A stretch of 39,612 bases of DNA, from the NCBI RefSeq assembly GCF_016862375.1, contig NZ_BOMV01000098.1:1-39612 (forward strand). The letters run 5' to 3'. Source of the stretch: Paractinoplanes rishiriensis. Its GTDB lineage: Bacteria > Actinomycetota > Actinomycetes > Mycobacteriales > Micromonosporaceae. The notes beneath the pieces are model-generated. The model was given only the letters and a program-made list of their open reading frames with translations, was not told the origin of the DNA and ran no database searches. This document shows, piece after piece, positions 28,894 to 37,163 of the stretch. Numbering within the stretch: the first letter of the stretch is position 1; each line of letters starts with the position of its first letter. A program made the translations under genes and the position numbers.

Positions 28894-30350
28894 ATCTCGA
28901 TCTCCGCGAGGTCGTCGTCGAGGACCCGTTCCGGGGCGGGGACCCCTAGTCCGAGCCCGTCGTAGATTTCTGGCCGGTAGGCGCGCAGCCAGGATCCGGC
29001 GGCCAGCCCGGCCAGGGCGGCGGCGCCGATCGGCACGGCGATCAGCCACGGCAGCGGGGATCCTGGCGGGGTGCCCAGCAGCGCGCCGAGGCTGGAGGCC
29101 ATGAACACCACGGCCAGCACCCCCGCGATCCCGCCGGCGAAGGGAAACACGCGGCGCACGAGGACGGAGTCGGCGCCGCCGCGGCCACGGTCGAAGAAGT
29201 TCAGCGCCGACCACGACGACGCGGTCAACAGCAGCAGCACACAGAACGCGCCGATCGTGGACAGCCACGGGAAAACCACGCCGAGGGGATCGGCACCGAC
29301 AGCGAGGAACACGCCGAGCACGAGCGCGGCGGTGACCGCCTGCACGGTGCTGCCGCCCAGCGGGGCGCCGCCGGCCGCGCCGCGGCTTACCGTGCCCCAG
29401 GAGGCGGGCAGCACTCCTTCGCGCGACAGCGCGAACACGTACCGGGCGACTGCGGCGCTGAGCGCACCCATCGCTGCCAGGACGCTGGTGACCAGCAGCA
29501 GAGTCGCGAGCTCCAGGATGCCGGGGCCGAACACGGCATCCAGCAGCGCCAGCGGCTGCCGATTGTCGTCGGCGGTGGCGTCGGCAAGCTGGTCGAGGCC
29601 GACCCATCCGCCGTACGCCCACGACGCCAGGCAGTACAGGATCCCGCACACGGCGATCGACGTGCCGGCGGCCCACTCCAGCGCGCGGGAGGTCTTGGCC
29701 TCCTCCGCATACGCCAGCACGGTTTCCAGACCGGCGAACGCGGCGACCGCGAACACCACCACCGACGCCACCGAACCGGCGGCCAGCAACCCGCCCGGGG
29801 CGAAGACCTGCATGCTGATCGAGCCGGAGGCGGGACGGCTGAACCCGGCCGCGATGAACAACACGATCACCGCGAGCTCCAGCGCCAGCAGCACACCCAG
29901 CAACTTGGCGTTGACCGCCCCGGGATGCCGGCCCAACCAGAACACGACCAACCATGCACCGGCGGCCCACCACCACCAGATACCGCCGAACAAACCGGCC
30001 AGGGTGGTGCCCAAAAGCGGGTACAGCGAGATCTGCAGCGCGTTGTAGCCGACGAACGCCACCCCGGCCGCGACCAGCCCCGCCCACGGGCTCGCCCCAT
30101 GGACAAGCTGGGCGTAGAACGGGGCACCGTGCTTGACCCGCCGGCCCACCCGCACATACCCGACCGCCAGCAGCCCGATGACCACCATGACGATCAGGAA
30201 CGACAGAGGGACGCTGGCCACCCCGGTCGTGCGGTACATCGTCGGGATACCACCGACCAGCACCGTCTGCGGGGAACTGGCCACCACCGCAGCGGTGAAC
30301 AGACCACCCCCGCCGATCGTGTACCGGGCGAGCGTCTTCGGCCGGTTCAT
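28890..30350 (-). CDS. APC-superfamily amino acid permease
   Basis: 486 aa from ATG at 30350 with about 12 transmembrane helices. TM1 carries ARYTIGGGGLFTAAVVASSP, a glycine-rich break typical of APC transporters that unwinds to bind the amino group; TM6 FAVAAFAGLETVLAYAEEAK matches the F-x-G-x-E consensus; AALSREGVLP-like ARYVFALSREGVLPASWG is the family's conserved loop after TM8. The C-terminal tail is acidic (ERVLDDDLAEIEI). It is expected to import the decarboxylase substrate or exchange it for the amine. A longer start at 30386 (MCCPYCGS) is possible but has no better ribosome binding site. An AT-rich pocket at about 30380-30440 is the probable promoter region. Confidence 0.9.
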   Translation of the reverse strand: MNRPKTLARYTIGGGGLFTAAVVASSPQTVLVGGIPTMYRTTGVASVPLSFLIVMVVIGLLAVGYVRVGRRVKHGAPFYAQLVHGASPWAGLVAAGVAFVGYNALQISLYPLLGTTLAGLFGGIWWWWAAGAWLVVFWLGRHPGAVNAKLLGVLLALELAVIVLFIAAGFSRPASGSISMQVFAPGGLLAAGSVASVVVFAVAAFAGLETVLAYAEEAKTSRALEWAAGTSIAVCGILYCLASWAYGGWVGLDQLADATADDNRQPLALLDAVFGPGILELATLLLVTSVLAAMGALSAAVARYVFALSREGVLPASWGTVSRGAAGGAPLGGSTVQAVTAALVLGVFLAVGADPLGVVFPWLSTIGAFCVLLLLTASSWSALNFFDRGRGGADSVLVRRVFPFAGGIAGVLAVVFMASSLGALLGTPPGSPLPWLIAVPIGAAALAGLAAGSWLRAYRPEIYDGLGLGVPAPERVLDDDLAEIEI

Positions 30351-30565
30351 GACGCCGCCGACAGAGCCGCAATACGGGCAACACATATGTCGACTGTGGA
30401 CAGATCGATGAGAGATTGTTCCACCGTTTTATTCACGCTCATCCTCGGGCACGTGGTGGGAACGGTCTACGGGGCTACCGGGAAGGTCGCGCAGCTGTGG
30501 CCGTTGTGCAGGCCATCACGGCGTCTACCTGCCTGGCCTAGTCATCGGCTCGACCGTGTCGTCAT

Positions 30566-31306
30566 TCACGGCATATCCCGGGTTCCGGGCCTGGCTGGCC
30601 GCGGTGCCGGCGGCGGATGGCAGGTGTGGGTGCCGGGCCTTCGCCGCAGCCGGCTGGTCAGGTAGTGCGACCATGCCAGAGCCGCGGGGCACAACTGGCC
30701 ACCGGGAACGGGCGTCCACGCCGTCGGGTCGATGCGGTATCCGCCGGATTCGCAACCGAGCGCCATCATCCTTCGCCCGTTGATAATCATGGCCTGCACG
30801 GCATCGTGACCGCTGTCGCGCAAGAACACTTCGGCGCGGCGCAGGTATTCGCGGCCCCGCAAGCAGTCCTGCCACTGGTACACCGCCACAGCTTGCAGAG
30901 CCTGCGCGCACGCCGACCGGGCCAACTCGCTACCTGCTGAGACCTTCGCGAAGTCGTCGCACGTCGGCAATGCCTGCGGCTGACCGATCCAGCACCCGGC
31001 ATCCGCCATCACGGCAACTGCCGCCAAGAAATCCGCACTTGCCGGATGGGCCGGCGGACCCGCCAACGTGACAGCGTCCACGGACGCAACGAACGCCTCG
31101 TCCCCACGATCCAGCCGCAGATACACCTCCGCCCGCAGCGTCCGCAGCACAGCAGACGGCCGCTGCCGTTCGGCTCGACGCAACCACCGCAACGCCATCC
31201 GCGGGTTGACCAACGCCGCTCGACGCAAACGGTGCAACGAATACCGCCTGACGCTGTCGGTCATTGCTGGTTCTAGAAGGTCGACGGCGCGGCCTAGGGA
31301 GTTCAC
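30566..31306 (-). CDS. helical-repeat (TPR-like) protein
   Basis: 246 aa from GTG at 31306, overlapping the methyltransferase TGA as GTGA; an internal ATG at 31264 is the alternative. Residues 30-190 are helical hairpins with TPR-like spacing (ALVNPRMALRWLRRAERQRP, then AVLRTLRAEVYLRLDRGDEA), suggesting a protein-interaction surface. The C-terminal part has GGQLCPAALAWSHYLTSRLR and a Pro/Arg tail. No family is assigned. It is the last gene of the overlapped five-gene operon, so it may be a partner of the methyltransferase or of the divergently encoded XRE regulator. Confidence 0.65.
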   Translation of the reverse strand: MNSLGRAVDLLEPAMTDSVRRYSLHRLRRAALVNPRMALRWLRRAERQRPSAVLRTLRAEVYLRLDRGDEAFVASVDAVTLAGPPAHPASADFLAAVAVMADAGCWIGQPQALPTCDDFAKVSAGSELARSACAQALQAVAVYQWQDCLRGREYLRRAEVFLRDSGHDAVQAMIINGRRMMALGCESGGYRIDPTAWTPVPGGQLCPAALAWSHYLTSRLRRRPGTHTCHPPPAPRPARPGTRDMP

Positions 31307-32142
31307 CGGCGCACCGCCCGGGCCGTCTGGCCGACGCCCGCATACATCCACCGGGAGTCGTCGTCGGGGGCCACCGGTGTGTCGGGCCGCCACTGCGGCG
31401 GTGACACCAGACCTGGTTCGAGCAGCTCGAACCCGTCGAAGAAACGCCGAATCTGGTCTACCCGGCGGGGAACCAGCGGGGTGGTGACCTTAAGCCGTTC
31501 GAATTCGGCGGCCAGCGCGACGGCAGCCTCAGGCCGGTGTTCGCTGGTGGTATGCGTCAGGACCAGGTAGCTGCCCGGTGAGAGCGCGTCGCGGAAAGTG
31601 GCGACGATCGCGGCCGCCGCGGCGGTGTCGGGGATCAGGTGCAGCATCGCCACCAGCAGCACCGCAACGGGCCGGTCAAGGTCGAGCAGACCACGCAGTA
31701 CCTTGTCCTGCAGGATAGTTTCGGGTTTCCGCACGTCACCTTTGATGACGACCGTTGCGGCGGTGCTCGGATTGTGGTCCGCGAGCAGAGCGTTGCCGTG
31801 CGCTAGGACGGACGGGTCGTAGTCGACGTAGACGGTGCGGGCCAGGGGATTGGCCTCTTGGGCGATCTCGTGAACGTTACCTCTGGTGGGAAGTCCCGAA
31901 CCGATGTCCAGGTACTGGTCGACGCCGGCCCGGGCAAGACAGCGCACGGCGCGCTGGAGGAAAGCACGGCTCTCGCTGGCCACCCTGCGGCCGTCGGGGG
32001 CACCGACGTTCTCGCACAGCTCGTTGAGTGTCTCGGCCGCGTGCCGGTCGACCTCGAAGTTGTCCTTGCCGCCGAGCTGGTAGTCCCAGATCCGAGCGAC
32101 GTTGGGTACCGAGATGTCGAGACCGGGGGCTCGGTCATGCAT
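31303..32142 (-). CDS. SAM-dependent methyltransferase, Methyltransf_19 (SAV2177) family
   Basis: A 279-aa member of a large actinomycete-specific methyltransferase family. Diagnostic stretches: VPNVARIWDYQLGGKDNFEV (12-31), the SAM site VDQYLDIGSGLPTRGNVHEI (74-93), VYVDYDPSVLAHGNALL (104-120), and the closing RRFFDGFELLEPGLVSPPQW. The acceptor is not known for the family; members are often encoded beside XRE/DUF397 regulators, as here. ATG at 32142 overlaps the stop of the 122-aa gene by eight bases, and the stop overlaps the downstream GTG. Confidence 0.95.
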   Translation of the reverse strand: MHDRAPGLDISVPNVARIWDYQLGGKDNFEVDRHAAETLNELCENVGAPDGRRVASESRAFLQRAVRCLARAGVDQYLDIGSGLPTRGNVHEIAQEANPLARTVYVDYDPSVLAHGNALLADHNPSTAATVVIKGDVRKPETILQDKVLRGLLDLDRPVAVLLVAMLHLIPDTAAAAAIVATFRDALSPGSYLVLTHTTSEHRPEAAVALAAEFERLKVTTPLVPRRVDQIRRFFDGFELLEPGLVSPPQWRPDTPVAPDDDSRWMYAGVGQTARAVRR

Positions 32143-32503
32143 CGGGGGCCTCCGTCCGCACGTTCGGCGACGTCGGTTGCTGCGGCGCGGAGGTGCGCGC
32201 CGCCCCGGGCGGTAGGACGAGGGCGTCGAGCACGCCGTGTGTGCCGCCGCACACGCGGCACATCGGACGGGATGCGTCCGGGTAGGTCACCGTGGACTCC
32301 TCGTACGGATGCGCCGGATACTCCACCGGCTCGACCACCCCGACCGCGTCGTGGTGCATGTGGTAGCAGTGGTGTGGCTTGCCGTTTGGGTACTGGCGTG
32401 CGATCTCAGCGGTAGCCAGCTGGGACAGCAGCCGCCCCTGCAGTTCGGCGCAGTCAGGCCGATGCACGACCACGGCCGGCGGATACTCACGTTTGCCGGT
32501 CAT
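32135..32503 (-). CDS. hypothetical small Cys/His protein
   Basis: 122 aa, ATG at 32503 overlapping the TGA of the 86-aa gene as ATGA. It has HRPDCAELQGRL near the N-terminus, a His-rich patch (HHCYHMHHD), and CRVCGG (CxxC) around residue 82, together enough for one zinc site. The tail is Pro/Ala-rich. It is not recognised; proteins of this look are often co-encoded with Methyltransf_19 enzymes in actinomycetes, though I state that from general impression. Confidence 0.65.
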   Translation of the reverse strand: MTGKREYPPAVVVHRPDCAELQGRLLSQLATAEIARQYPNGKPHHCYHMHHDAVGVVEPVEYPAHPYEESTVTYPDASRPMCRVCGGTHGVLDALVLPPGAARTSAPQQPTSPNVRTEAPDA

Positions 32504-32760
32504 GGCGCAGCACCCGTTGCGCTTGCCGTGGAGACGGCGCGCACGATGCGGCGTACCGCTTCCTCCTGGCCGAACTTGCCCAGGTGATCATCCGGCGTAC
32601 CCAAACGCCGTCGATAGGCGTTCCAGCGATCGCCCAGGCTGGCATGGATGTAACCCACGTAGTCGCCTCGGTAGATCACGCTGTAGCCATTCGAGGTGGA
32701 CACCGTCAGGGTGGCCCCGGCGATCTCGCACGTATGCGGCTGAACCCGATGCTCAACCAT
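32500..32760 (-). CDS. hypothetical small protein
   Basis: 86 aa from ATG at 32760, with GAGG seven bases upstream and an eight-base overlap with the stop of the 54-aa gene. The core alternates short strands (CEIAGATLTVSTSNGYSVIY, then RGDYVGYIHAS) and ends in a helix (GQEEAVRRIVRAVS), suggesting a compact beta-rich domain. It is not recognised. It is the second gene in the operon. Confidence 0.6.
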   Translation of the reverse strand: MVEHRVQPHTCEIAGATLTVSTSNGYSVIYRGDYVGYIHASLGDRWNAYRRRLGTPDDHLGKFGQEEAVRRIVRAVSTASATGAAP

Positions 32761-32917
32761 GAGACAGCCTCGGAAGACGATCAGCTGCAGGCTCGCCCAG
32801 CGTGAACATTGCGACGTCGCTTGTCTCGGCGGGTAACCAGCCGTCCGAGGGCACGAAGAGGAGGGCCCGTGCGTGGCGGGGTGTTGCTGCCGGTCTATGA
32901 GTGTGCCGGACTGCCAT
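32753..32917 (-). CDS. small ORF heading the methyltransferase operon
   Basis: 54 codons from ATG at 32917, preceded by AGGAGGGTGAC, one of the best ribosome binding sites in the window. It reads MAVRHTHRPAATPRHARALL, then VPSDGWLPAETSDVAMFTLG, and its TGA lies inside the next gene's first codons. Composition matches neighbouring genes. Too short to classify; a small basic regulator or leader protein is possible. Confidence 0.5.
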   Translation of the reverse strand: MAVRHTHRPAATPRHARALLFVPSDGWLPAETSDVAMFTLGEPAADRLPRLSHG

Positions 32918-33068
32918 GTCACCCTCCTCGCGATCAACGGACGGCTGGCCTCGGGCATCAAGGCGCGCCCGGCGCCTGAACGCGACGCTGGTCGATGTGC
33001 GTGCGTCGTGATTCCACATTCACGTAACTGGCCGGGCGCTCGTAAGCCTGGATCAGGTGTTGATTTAC

Positions 33069-33092
33069 GGTGGCGAGTTATCCCTCGCCGCC
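33069..33092. repeat. inverted repeat between divergent operons
   Basis: GGTGGCGAG (33069-33077) and CTCGCCGCC (33084-33092) pair with one G-T, around a 6-base loop TTATCC. Placed in the divergent promoter region between the methyltransferase operon and the XRE gene, just upstream of the candidate promoter, it is a reasonable operator candidate for the XRE protein. Confidence 0.4.
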
Positions 33093-33136
33093 ACGTTGAC
33101 CTGGGCATTCTTGAAGCCGGGTGTGAATTGGCGTCG

Positions 33137-33164
33137 TTGAACCGATGATTCGGCGGTTTACGCT
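33137..33164 (+). promoter_or_regulatory. candidate sigma-70-type promoter for the XRE/DUF397 pair
   Basis: TTGAAC (33137-33142), a 16-base spacer and TACGCT (33159-33164) fit a vegetative actinomycete promoter, about 60 bases upstream of the ATG at 33224. No other comparable pair was found between 32918 and 33223. Confidence 0.4.
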
Positions 33165-33223
33165 CTGCGCAGCCGGTGGCGACCAATCCGCGGACCGGCG
33201 AGGACGCGAGGGAGGAGTGTCGG

Positions 33224-34129
33224 ATGTCGAGCCCGTACGTCCGTCGCCGGCGGCTATCCGACGAGCTCGCCAGACTCCTGGAGGAGCATGGCTATTCCGC
33301 CGATCAGTTGGCGAGCGCGACCGGGTTGAGTAAGCAGCGGATCAGCCGGATCAGCCGGTGCCAAGTACGGCCGAGCCTCGACGAGATCCTGCGGATCCTC
33401 GATCACTTCGACGCCGATCACGAACGTCGGCGAACGATCACCGACGTCGCCCGCGATGCGCAAGAACGCGGATGGTGGGAACGGCAAGCGGCGCAGATGG
33501 GCCTTCGGCAGGCGCTCTATGCCGACCTGGAATGGGGCGCCGCCACGATCTGCGAGTATCAACTCACCTTCGTTCCCGGCCTGCTCCAAACCGAGCTGTT
33601 CTCACGAGCCCGTATCGCCGCCGACAAGGCCATCTACCGCGTCGCCTTCGACGCCGAACGTGCCGTCGCGGCACGCCAAACCCGCCAGCGGTTGCTTCAG
33701 CAACCCGGAGGTCCGGTCTATGAAGTCGTGATGGACGAATTGGCGATACGCCGGCTTGCCGCACCGGTCCGGGTGGTCGCCGCGCAACTCGACCATCTCG
33801 TTGACCTCGGCCACCACCACGACCGGGTCCGCATCCGTGTGCTGCCCACCGACGCGCAGATCGACGGCCATGCAGTACCTCGGTCAGCGTTCTCGATCTA
33901 CCGGTACCCCGATCCCGGTGATCCGGTCGTCGTCGCTGTCGACACCGCAACATCCGATCTGGTCCTCACCAGATTCGACGACGTCGAACCGTACCTGGCT
34001 CTGTATGCCCGGCTGCACGCGGCGGCTCTTTCCCCAGCGGACAGCCTCGACTTCCTCGCCGCACTCGCCGGGGACCTACCCCACGAAGAACACCACACGG
34101 AAGGCGCCAACTATGCACACCAAATTTGA
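33224..34129 (+). CDS. XRE-family regulator with DUF5753-type C-terminus
   Basis: 301 aa. The N-terminal helix-turn-helix spans about residues 10-60 (LARLLEEHGYSADQLASATG, then LSKQRISRISRCQVRPSLDE). The rest is the DUF5753 domain typical of actinomycete XRE proteins: GWWERQAAQMGLRQALYADL, EWGAATICEYQLTFVPGLLQ, then MDELAIRRL and VRIRVLPTDAQIDGHAVPRS. Such proteins work in pairs with DUF397 proteins (as in WhiJ-type loci) to control development or secondary functions. ATG at 33224 is chosen because GGAGGAG lies six bases upstream; the longer frame from 33176 lacks one. The 3' end overlaps the DUF397 gene by 17 bases. Confidence 0.93.
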   Translation: MSSPYVRRRRLSDELARLLEEHGYSADQLASATGLSKQRISRISRCQVRPSLDEILRILDHFDADHERRRTITDVARDAQERGWWERQAAQMGLRQALYADLEWGAATICEYQLTFVPGLLQTELFSRARIAADKAIYRVAFDAERAVAARQTRQRLLQQPGGPVYEVVMDELAIRRLAAPVRVVAAQLDHLVDLGHHHDRVRIRVLPTDAQIDGHAVPRSAFSIYRYPDPGDPVVVAVDTATSDLVLTRFDDVEPYLALYARLHAAALSPADSLDFLAALAGDLPHEEHHTEGANYAHQI

Positions 34130-34310
34130 GATATGGCGGAAATCCACACGCAGCAGCGGAGGAGACAACTGCGTCGAAGTCTCCTTCGCCCAGGACGGCA
34201 GCGTCGGCGTCCGCGACTCGAAAAACCGCGACGGTGCTATTCTGGAATTCACTGCGACCGAATGGGATTCCTTCCTCGGTGGAGTCCGAGCCGGCGAATT
34301 CAACCGCTGA
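34113..34310 (+). CDS. DUF397 domain protein
   Basis: 65 aa, ATG at 34113 with GGAAGG eight bases upstream, inside the 3' end of the XRE gene. It shows the complete DUF397 pattern: WRKSTRSSGGDNCVEVSF, VGVRDSKNRDG, then LEFTATEWDSFLGGVRAGEF. DUF397 proteins are small partners of the preceding XRE/DUF5753 class and are thought to modulate or antagonise it. The overlapping gene order is the standard one. Confidence 0.93.
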   Translation: MHTKFEIWRKSTRSSGGDNCVEVSFAQDGSVGVRDSKNRDGAILEFTATEWDSFLGGVRAGEFNR

Positions 34311-34396
34311 CCCGGTGGCAAACAGCACCCGTCCGATGCGGCACAAGGGACAACAATTGAGCAAGACTTCTTGTTAGCGAGTTGGCGAGGTGAGAC

Positions 34397-34436
34397 GCTG
34401 CTGGATGTCGCGCGAAGCGCAGCGGCATCCAGCAGC
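34397..34436. repeat. perfect 11-bp inverted repeat upstream of the XRE-TPR gene
   Basis: GCTGCTGGATG (34397-34407) and its exact complement (34426-34436) with an 18-base loop, ending 28 bases before the chosen ATG at 34465. There is no T tract. Position suits an autoregulatory operator or a leader hairpin. Confidence 0.45.
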
Positions 34437-34464
34437 TACCACGATGGCTGAGGTGACGATCAGG

Positions 34465-35988
34465 ATGGGTGGCGGGCAGGGCGGCGTACGAGGCAAGAAC
34501 TCGAAGCTGATCGCTGCCCGCGAGCGCCAGGCCATGTCCGACGGTGAGCCGATGCAGCCGCAGGATGTTGCGGAGGCGATGAACGTGTTCCTCTGGGCCG
34601 AGCACCAGAGGAACCCCAAGTCGCCGGAGCCGACGATTCTTGATCATCGGTTCGTGCTCGCGTACGAGGCCGGCCGGTACTGGTGGCCGTCCGCCCACTA
34701 CCGTGCTGCCTTCCGGCACGTGCTGGACGTCGCCACCGACGCCGAGCTCGGCTTCACCCCAAAACGACGCCGGCGTCGCGGCCTGCATGCTCCTGCAAAC
34801 TCGGCAGATGTGAACCCGCTCGCGGAGTTCGCGGACAAGGCCGACGATGCGCAAGGTGATGTCGACGACGTTAAGAACCGCTTCCAGGAACAAGCGTTGC
34901 GGCGTCACATTATCACTTCCCCCGATGATCACCCCGTCGTTGTTGATGGGCAAGGGTCGGCTGCGCATGGCGATCGCCGATTGGGAATCGAGGACACGGT
35001 GAACCCCGGTAGTGCCGAAACGGATCTTGTTGACTTCGCGTCCATCTTGGATCAGCGCGGAATTAGCAACTCCGAGTTGACGGCAGTTGAACTGGCTTGT
35101 CAACGACTCGATCAAGAATTCGCACGAACGTCACCGGACGAGCTCATCTCGAAGATTCGAATGCTGATGAAGCTGGTGACCAACCACTTGCGCCAGCCGC
35201 AAACGCTAAGTCATCACGAGCGACTCGTACGACTAGCGGCCCGAGTGGCTGGATTACGCGCCTGGGCATGTTTCGATATCAACGACCATCACGCGGCTGA
35301 TCGATGGTACGACGCGGCAGTGACCGTCGCGCAGGACTCTAAGGCCTGGGGCCTCGGCGCCTGGTTACTTGGCGCCCAAAGTCTGATCCCTTGGCATCGG
35401 CGCGAAATGCGCCGGGCCGCCGCGCTGATCGAACGCGGCATCTACTTCGCCAGTCAAGGCACGGACGCGACGACACGAGCATGGCTGTACGCTCTACAAG
35501 CCCGGGCAAACGCTGGCAAAGGAGATGGTGAAGGCTTTGATAGCGCCCACGCCCGGGCGCAGAGAGAAGCAGAAGAATCCAACGAGCGCGACCGCCGCCA
35601 CGGCATGGACTTCACCAACGGTTCGCTCGACCTTCGGTACTACGCCGGCACGAGCAGGCTCCTGCTACGCCAACCCGGCCAGGCCTACACCGACCTAACC
35701 GGCTCGCTGAACGCACTGCCCAAGACGCACACCAAAGCCCGCGCCGTGTTGAGCCTCTTCCTCGCCGACGCAGCTGCACAATCCGGTGATACGGCCCAGG
35801 CCAGAGACCTCACCCTCCGCGCGCTTGCATCCACCATCGAACAGCCCATCTTGCCAATTTTCCAGCAAAGTCGCCGAGTACACCGACTCGTCCAACAACA
35901 AGATCCCGCATCAGCAGCGACATTGATCGACGCGGTCCAAAACTTTGGCACGGCTCTGACCGCTGTAGCGAGCAAGGCAACATCGTGA
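34465..35988 (+). CDS. XRE-TPR regulator, module copy 1
   Basis: 507 aa. Residues 10-100 are an XRE-like DNA-binding module (KLIAARERQAMSDGEPMQPQ, then DVAEAMNVFLWAEHQRN and FVLAYEAGRYWWPSAHYRAA), the form seen in actinomycete regulators whose N-terminal helix-turn-helix precedes TPR repeats. After a charged linker (100-200) the C-terminal 300 residues are helical repeats (LVRLAARVAGLRAWACFDIN, RWYDAAVTVAQDSKAWGLGA, ALIERGIYFASQGTDATTRA), probably a ligand- or peptide-sensing scaffold. ATG at 34465 is selected because all three module copies then share a 12-residue lead into GKN and a GAGGT upstream; an earlier ATG at 34444 lacks this. Its TGA overlaps the GTG of the LLM oxidoreductase. Confidence 0.82.
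   Translation: MGGGQGGVRGKNSKLIAARERQAMSDGEPMQPQDVAEAMNVFLWAEHQRNPKSPEPTILDHRFVLAYEAGRYWWPSAHYRAAFRHVLDVATDAELGFTPKRRRRRGLHAPANSADVNPLAEFADKADDAQGDVDDVKNRFQEQALRRHIITSPDDHPVVVDGQGSAAHGDRRLGIEDTVNPGSAETDLVDFASILDQRGISNSELTAVELACQRLDQEFARTSPDELISKIRMLMKLVTNHLRQPQTLSHHERLVRLAARVAGLRAWACFDINDHHAADRWYDAAVTVAQDSKAWGLGAWLLGAQSLIPWHRREMRRAAALIERGIYFASQGTDATTRAWLYALQARANAGKGDGEGFDSAHARAQREAEESNERDRRHGMDFTNGSLDLRYYAGTSRLLLRQPGQAYTDLTGSLNALPKTHTKARAVLSLFLADAAAQSGDTAQARDLTLRALASTIEQPILPIFQQSRRVHRLVQQQDPASAATLIDAVQNFGTALTAVASKATS
34538..34736 (+). repeat. 199-bp exact repeat, copy A (DNA-binding module)
   Basis: These 199 bases are identical, including synonymous sites, to 37842-38040, an offset of 3304. 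Flanking similarity runs from about 34493 to 34764 with only scattered substitutions. A partial, more diverged copy lies at about 36990-37085. Confidence 0.9.
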
Positions 35989-36911
35989 ACCTGACCGGCT
36001 TGGGGATCTGGACCGCACAATTCGACTTCCAACCCGCCGAGACAATCCGCGTGACAGCACAGGAAATCGAAGCACTCGGGTACGACTCGCTATGGGTTGG
36101 CGAAAACGTCGGCCGCGAACCCATAAGCCAATCCGCGATCCTGCTCGCCGCTACCCAGGACATCATCGTCGCAACCGGTGTTGCGAACTTCTGGGCTCGT
36201 GACCCCCTGTCCATGTACGCGGCACACCAGACCCTCACCGAGGCATACCCCGACCGCTTCATCCTCGGCGTGGGCGTCAGCCACCCGAAACTGGTCGACG
36301 ACACCCGCGGACTGCGATATAGCCGACCCCTCCAGGCGACGCGCGACTACCTGATCGCCATGAACTCCCACACGCGAAGCTACCGTGCGGTGCCAGCACA
36401 GAACGCCGTACGCGTACTCGCCGCACTCGGCCCCCGCATGCTCCAACTGGCCGCGCAGTACACCGCCGGAGCGCACACCTACTTGGTCCCTCCCGAGCAC
36501 ACCGAACACGCTCGCCGCATTCTCGGGCCAGACAAGTTGCTCGTCGTAGAGCAGGCGGTCGTCCTCGGCAAGGACAGGTCCACAGCTCGCGAGATCGCCA
36601 GAAGGCACCTACGCCGTTACCTCCCCCTGCCCAGCTACGTGAGGAATCTTCGCCGGCTCGGCTACACCGACGATGATCTGGGCCACGGCGGCAGCGACCG
36701 GCTGCTCGATGCGCTAATTGCCTGGGGCGACGAAACAGCCATCCTGCAGCGGATCCGCCAACACCACCAGGCCGGCGCGGACCATCTCTGCCTACAAGTC
36801 CTCGACTCCGATTCACGCGGACTGCCGCTACACCAATGGCGCCGTCTTGCGGCCATCACGCCAGACCTTGTAACCCGCGCGATCCGGACCGAAGCACAGA
36901 CAAACGAGTAA
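35985..36911 (+). CDS. LLM-class (F420-dependent type) oxidoreductase
   Basis: A 308-aa luciferase-like monooxygenase-fold protein: GLGIWTAQFDFQPAETIRVT at the N-terminus, EALGYDSLWVGENVGREP, RDPLSMYAAHQTLTEAYPDR and RFILGVGVSH, and a C-terminal QHHQAGADHLCLQVL. The pattern of LGYDSLW and FILGVGVSHP fits the TIGR03620-like F420-dependent group of actinobacteria. It would transfer hydride via F420 or flavin to an unknown substrate. GTG at 35985 overlaps the regulator's TGA (GTGA) with AAGG seven bases before it, so it is translated with the XRE-TPR gene, its likely regulator. Confidence 0.88.
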   Translation: MNLTGLGIWTAQFDFQPAETIRVTAQEIEALGYDSLWVGENVGREPISQSAILLAATQDIIVATGVANFWARDPLSMYAAHQTLTEAYPDRFILGVGVSHPKLVDDTRGLRYSRPLQATRDYLIAMNSHTRSYRAVPAQNAVRVLAALGPRMLQLAAQYTAGAHTYLVPPEHTEHARRILGPDKLLVVEQAVVLGKDRSTAREIARRHLRRYLPLPSYVRNLRRLGYTDDDLGHGGSDRLLDALIAWGDETAILQRIRQHHQAGADHLCLQVLDSDSRGLPLHQWRRLAAITPDLVTRAIRTEAQTNE

Positions 36912-36959
36912 TGGAACTTCTCGACGTGATCTGGAACGCTGGACGCAAAGGGGGCTGAG

Positions 36960-37163
36960 ATGGCAGGCGAGAGGCGGGAGACTCGCGGGAAAAATTTAAA
37001 TCTGATCGCCGCTCGTGTACGCCGGACCATGCCTGACGGTGAGCCGATGCAGTCGCAGGATGTTGCGGAAGCGGTGAACGTGTTTGAGCTGGCTTCGCGA
37101 AGTCCCGCGCCCCTTCAGTGCGAAGTGCGCGGGTATGCCGAGAGTATCCGAGTCAGCATATGA
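36960..37163 (+). CDS. truncated XRE module, copy 2
   Basis: 67 aa beginning like the other two module copies (MAGERRETRGKNLNLIAARV, then RRTMPDGEPMQSQDVAEAVN) and departing after VNVF into an unrelated tail of about 25 residues. The recognition helix region and all TPR sequence are missing, so it cannot be a normal regulator. Its TGA overlaps the ATG of the flavoprotein gene as ATGA, so it may persist as a translational leader. Divergence from the other copies is higher, consistent with an older copy. Confidence 0.65.
   Translation: MAGERRETRGKNLNLIAARVRRTMPDGEPMQSQDVAEAVNVFELASRSPAPLQCEVRGYAESIRVSI

Noticed and set aside
28894..30384. Extension of the 328-aa minus-strand frame upstream through the permease
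   Set aside because: The upstream 500 codons are an Arg/Ala-rich shadow of the permease gene; the real start is the ATG at 28893 in the ATGA overlap.
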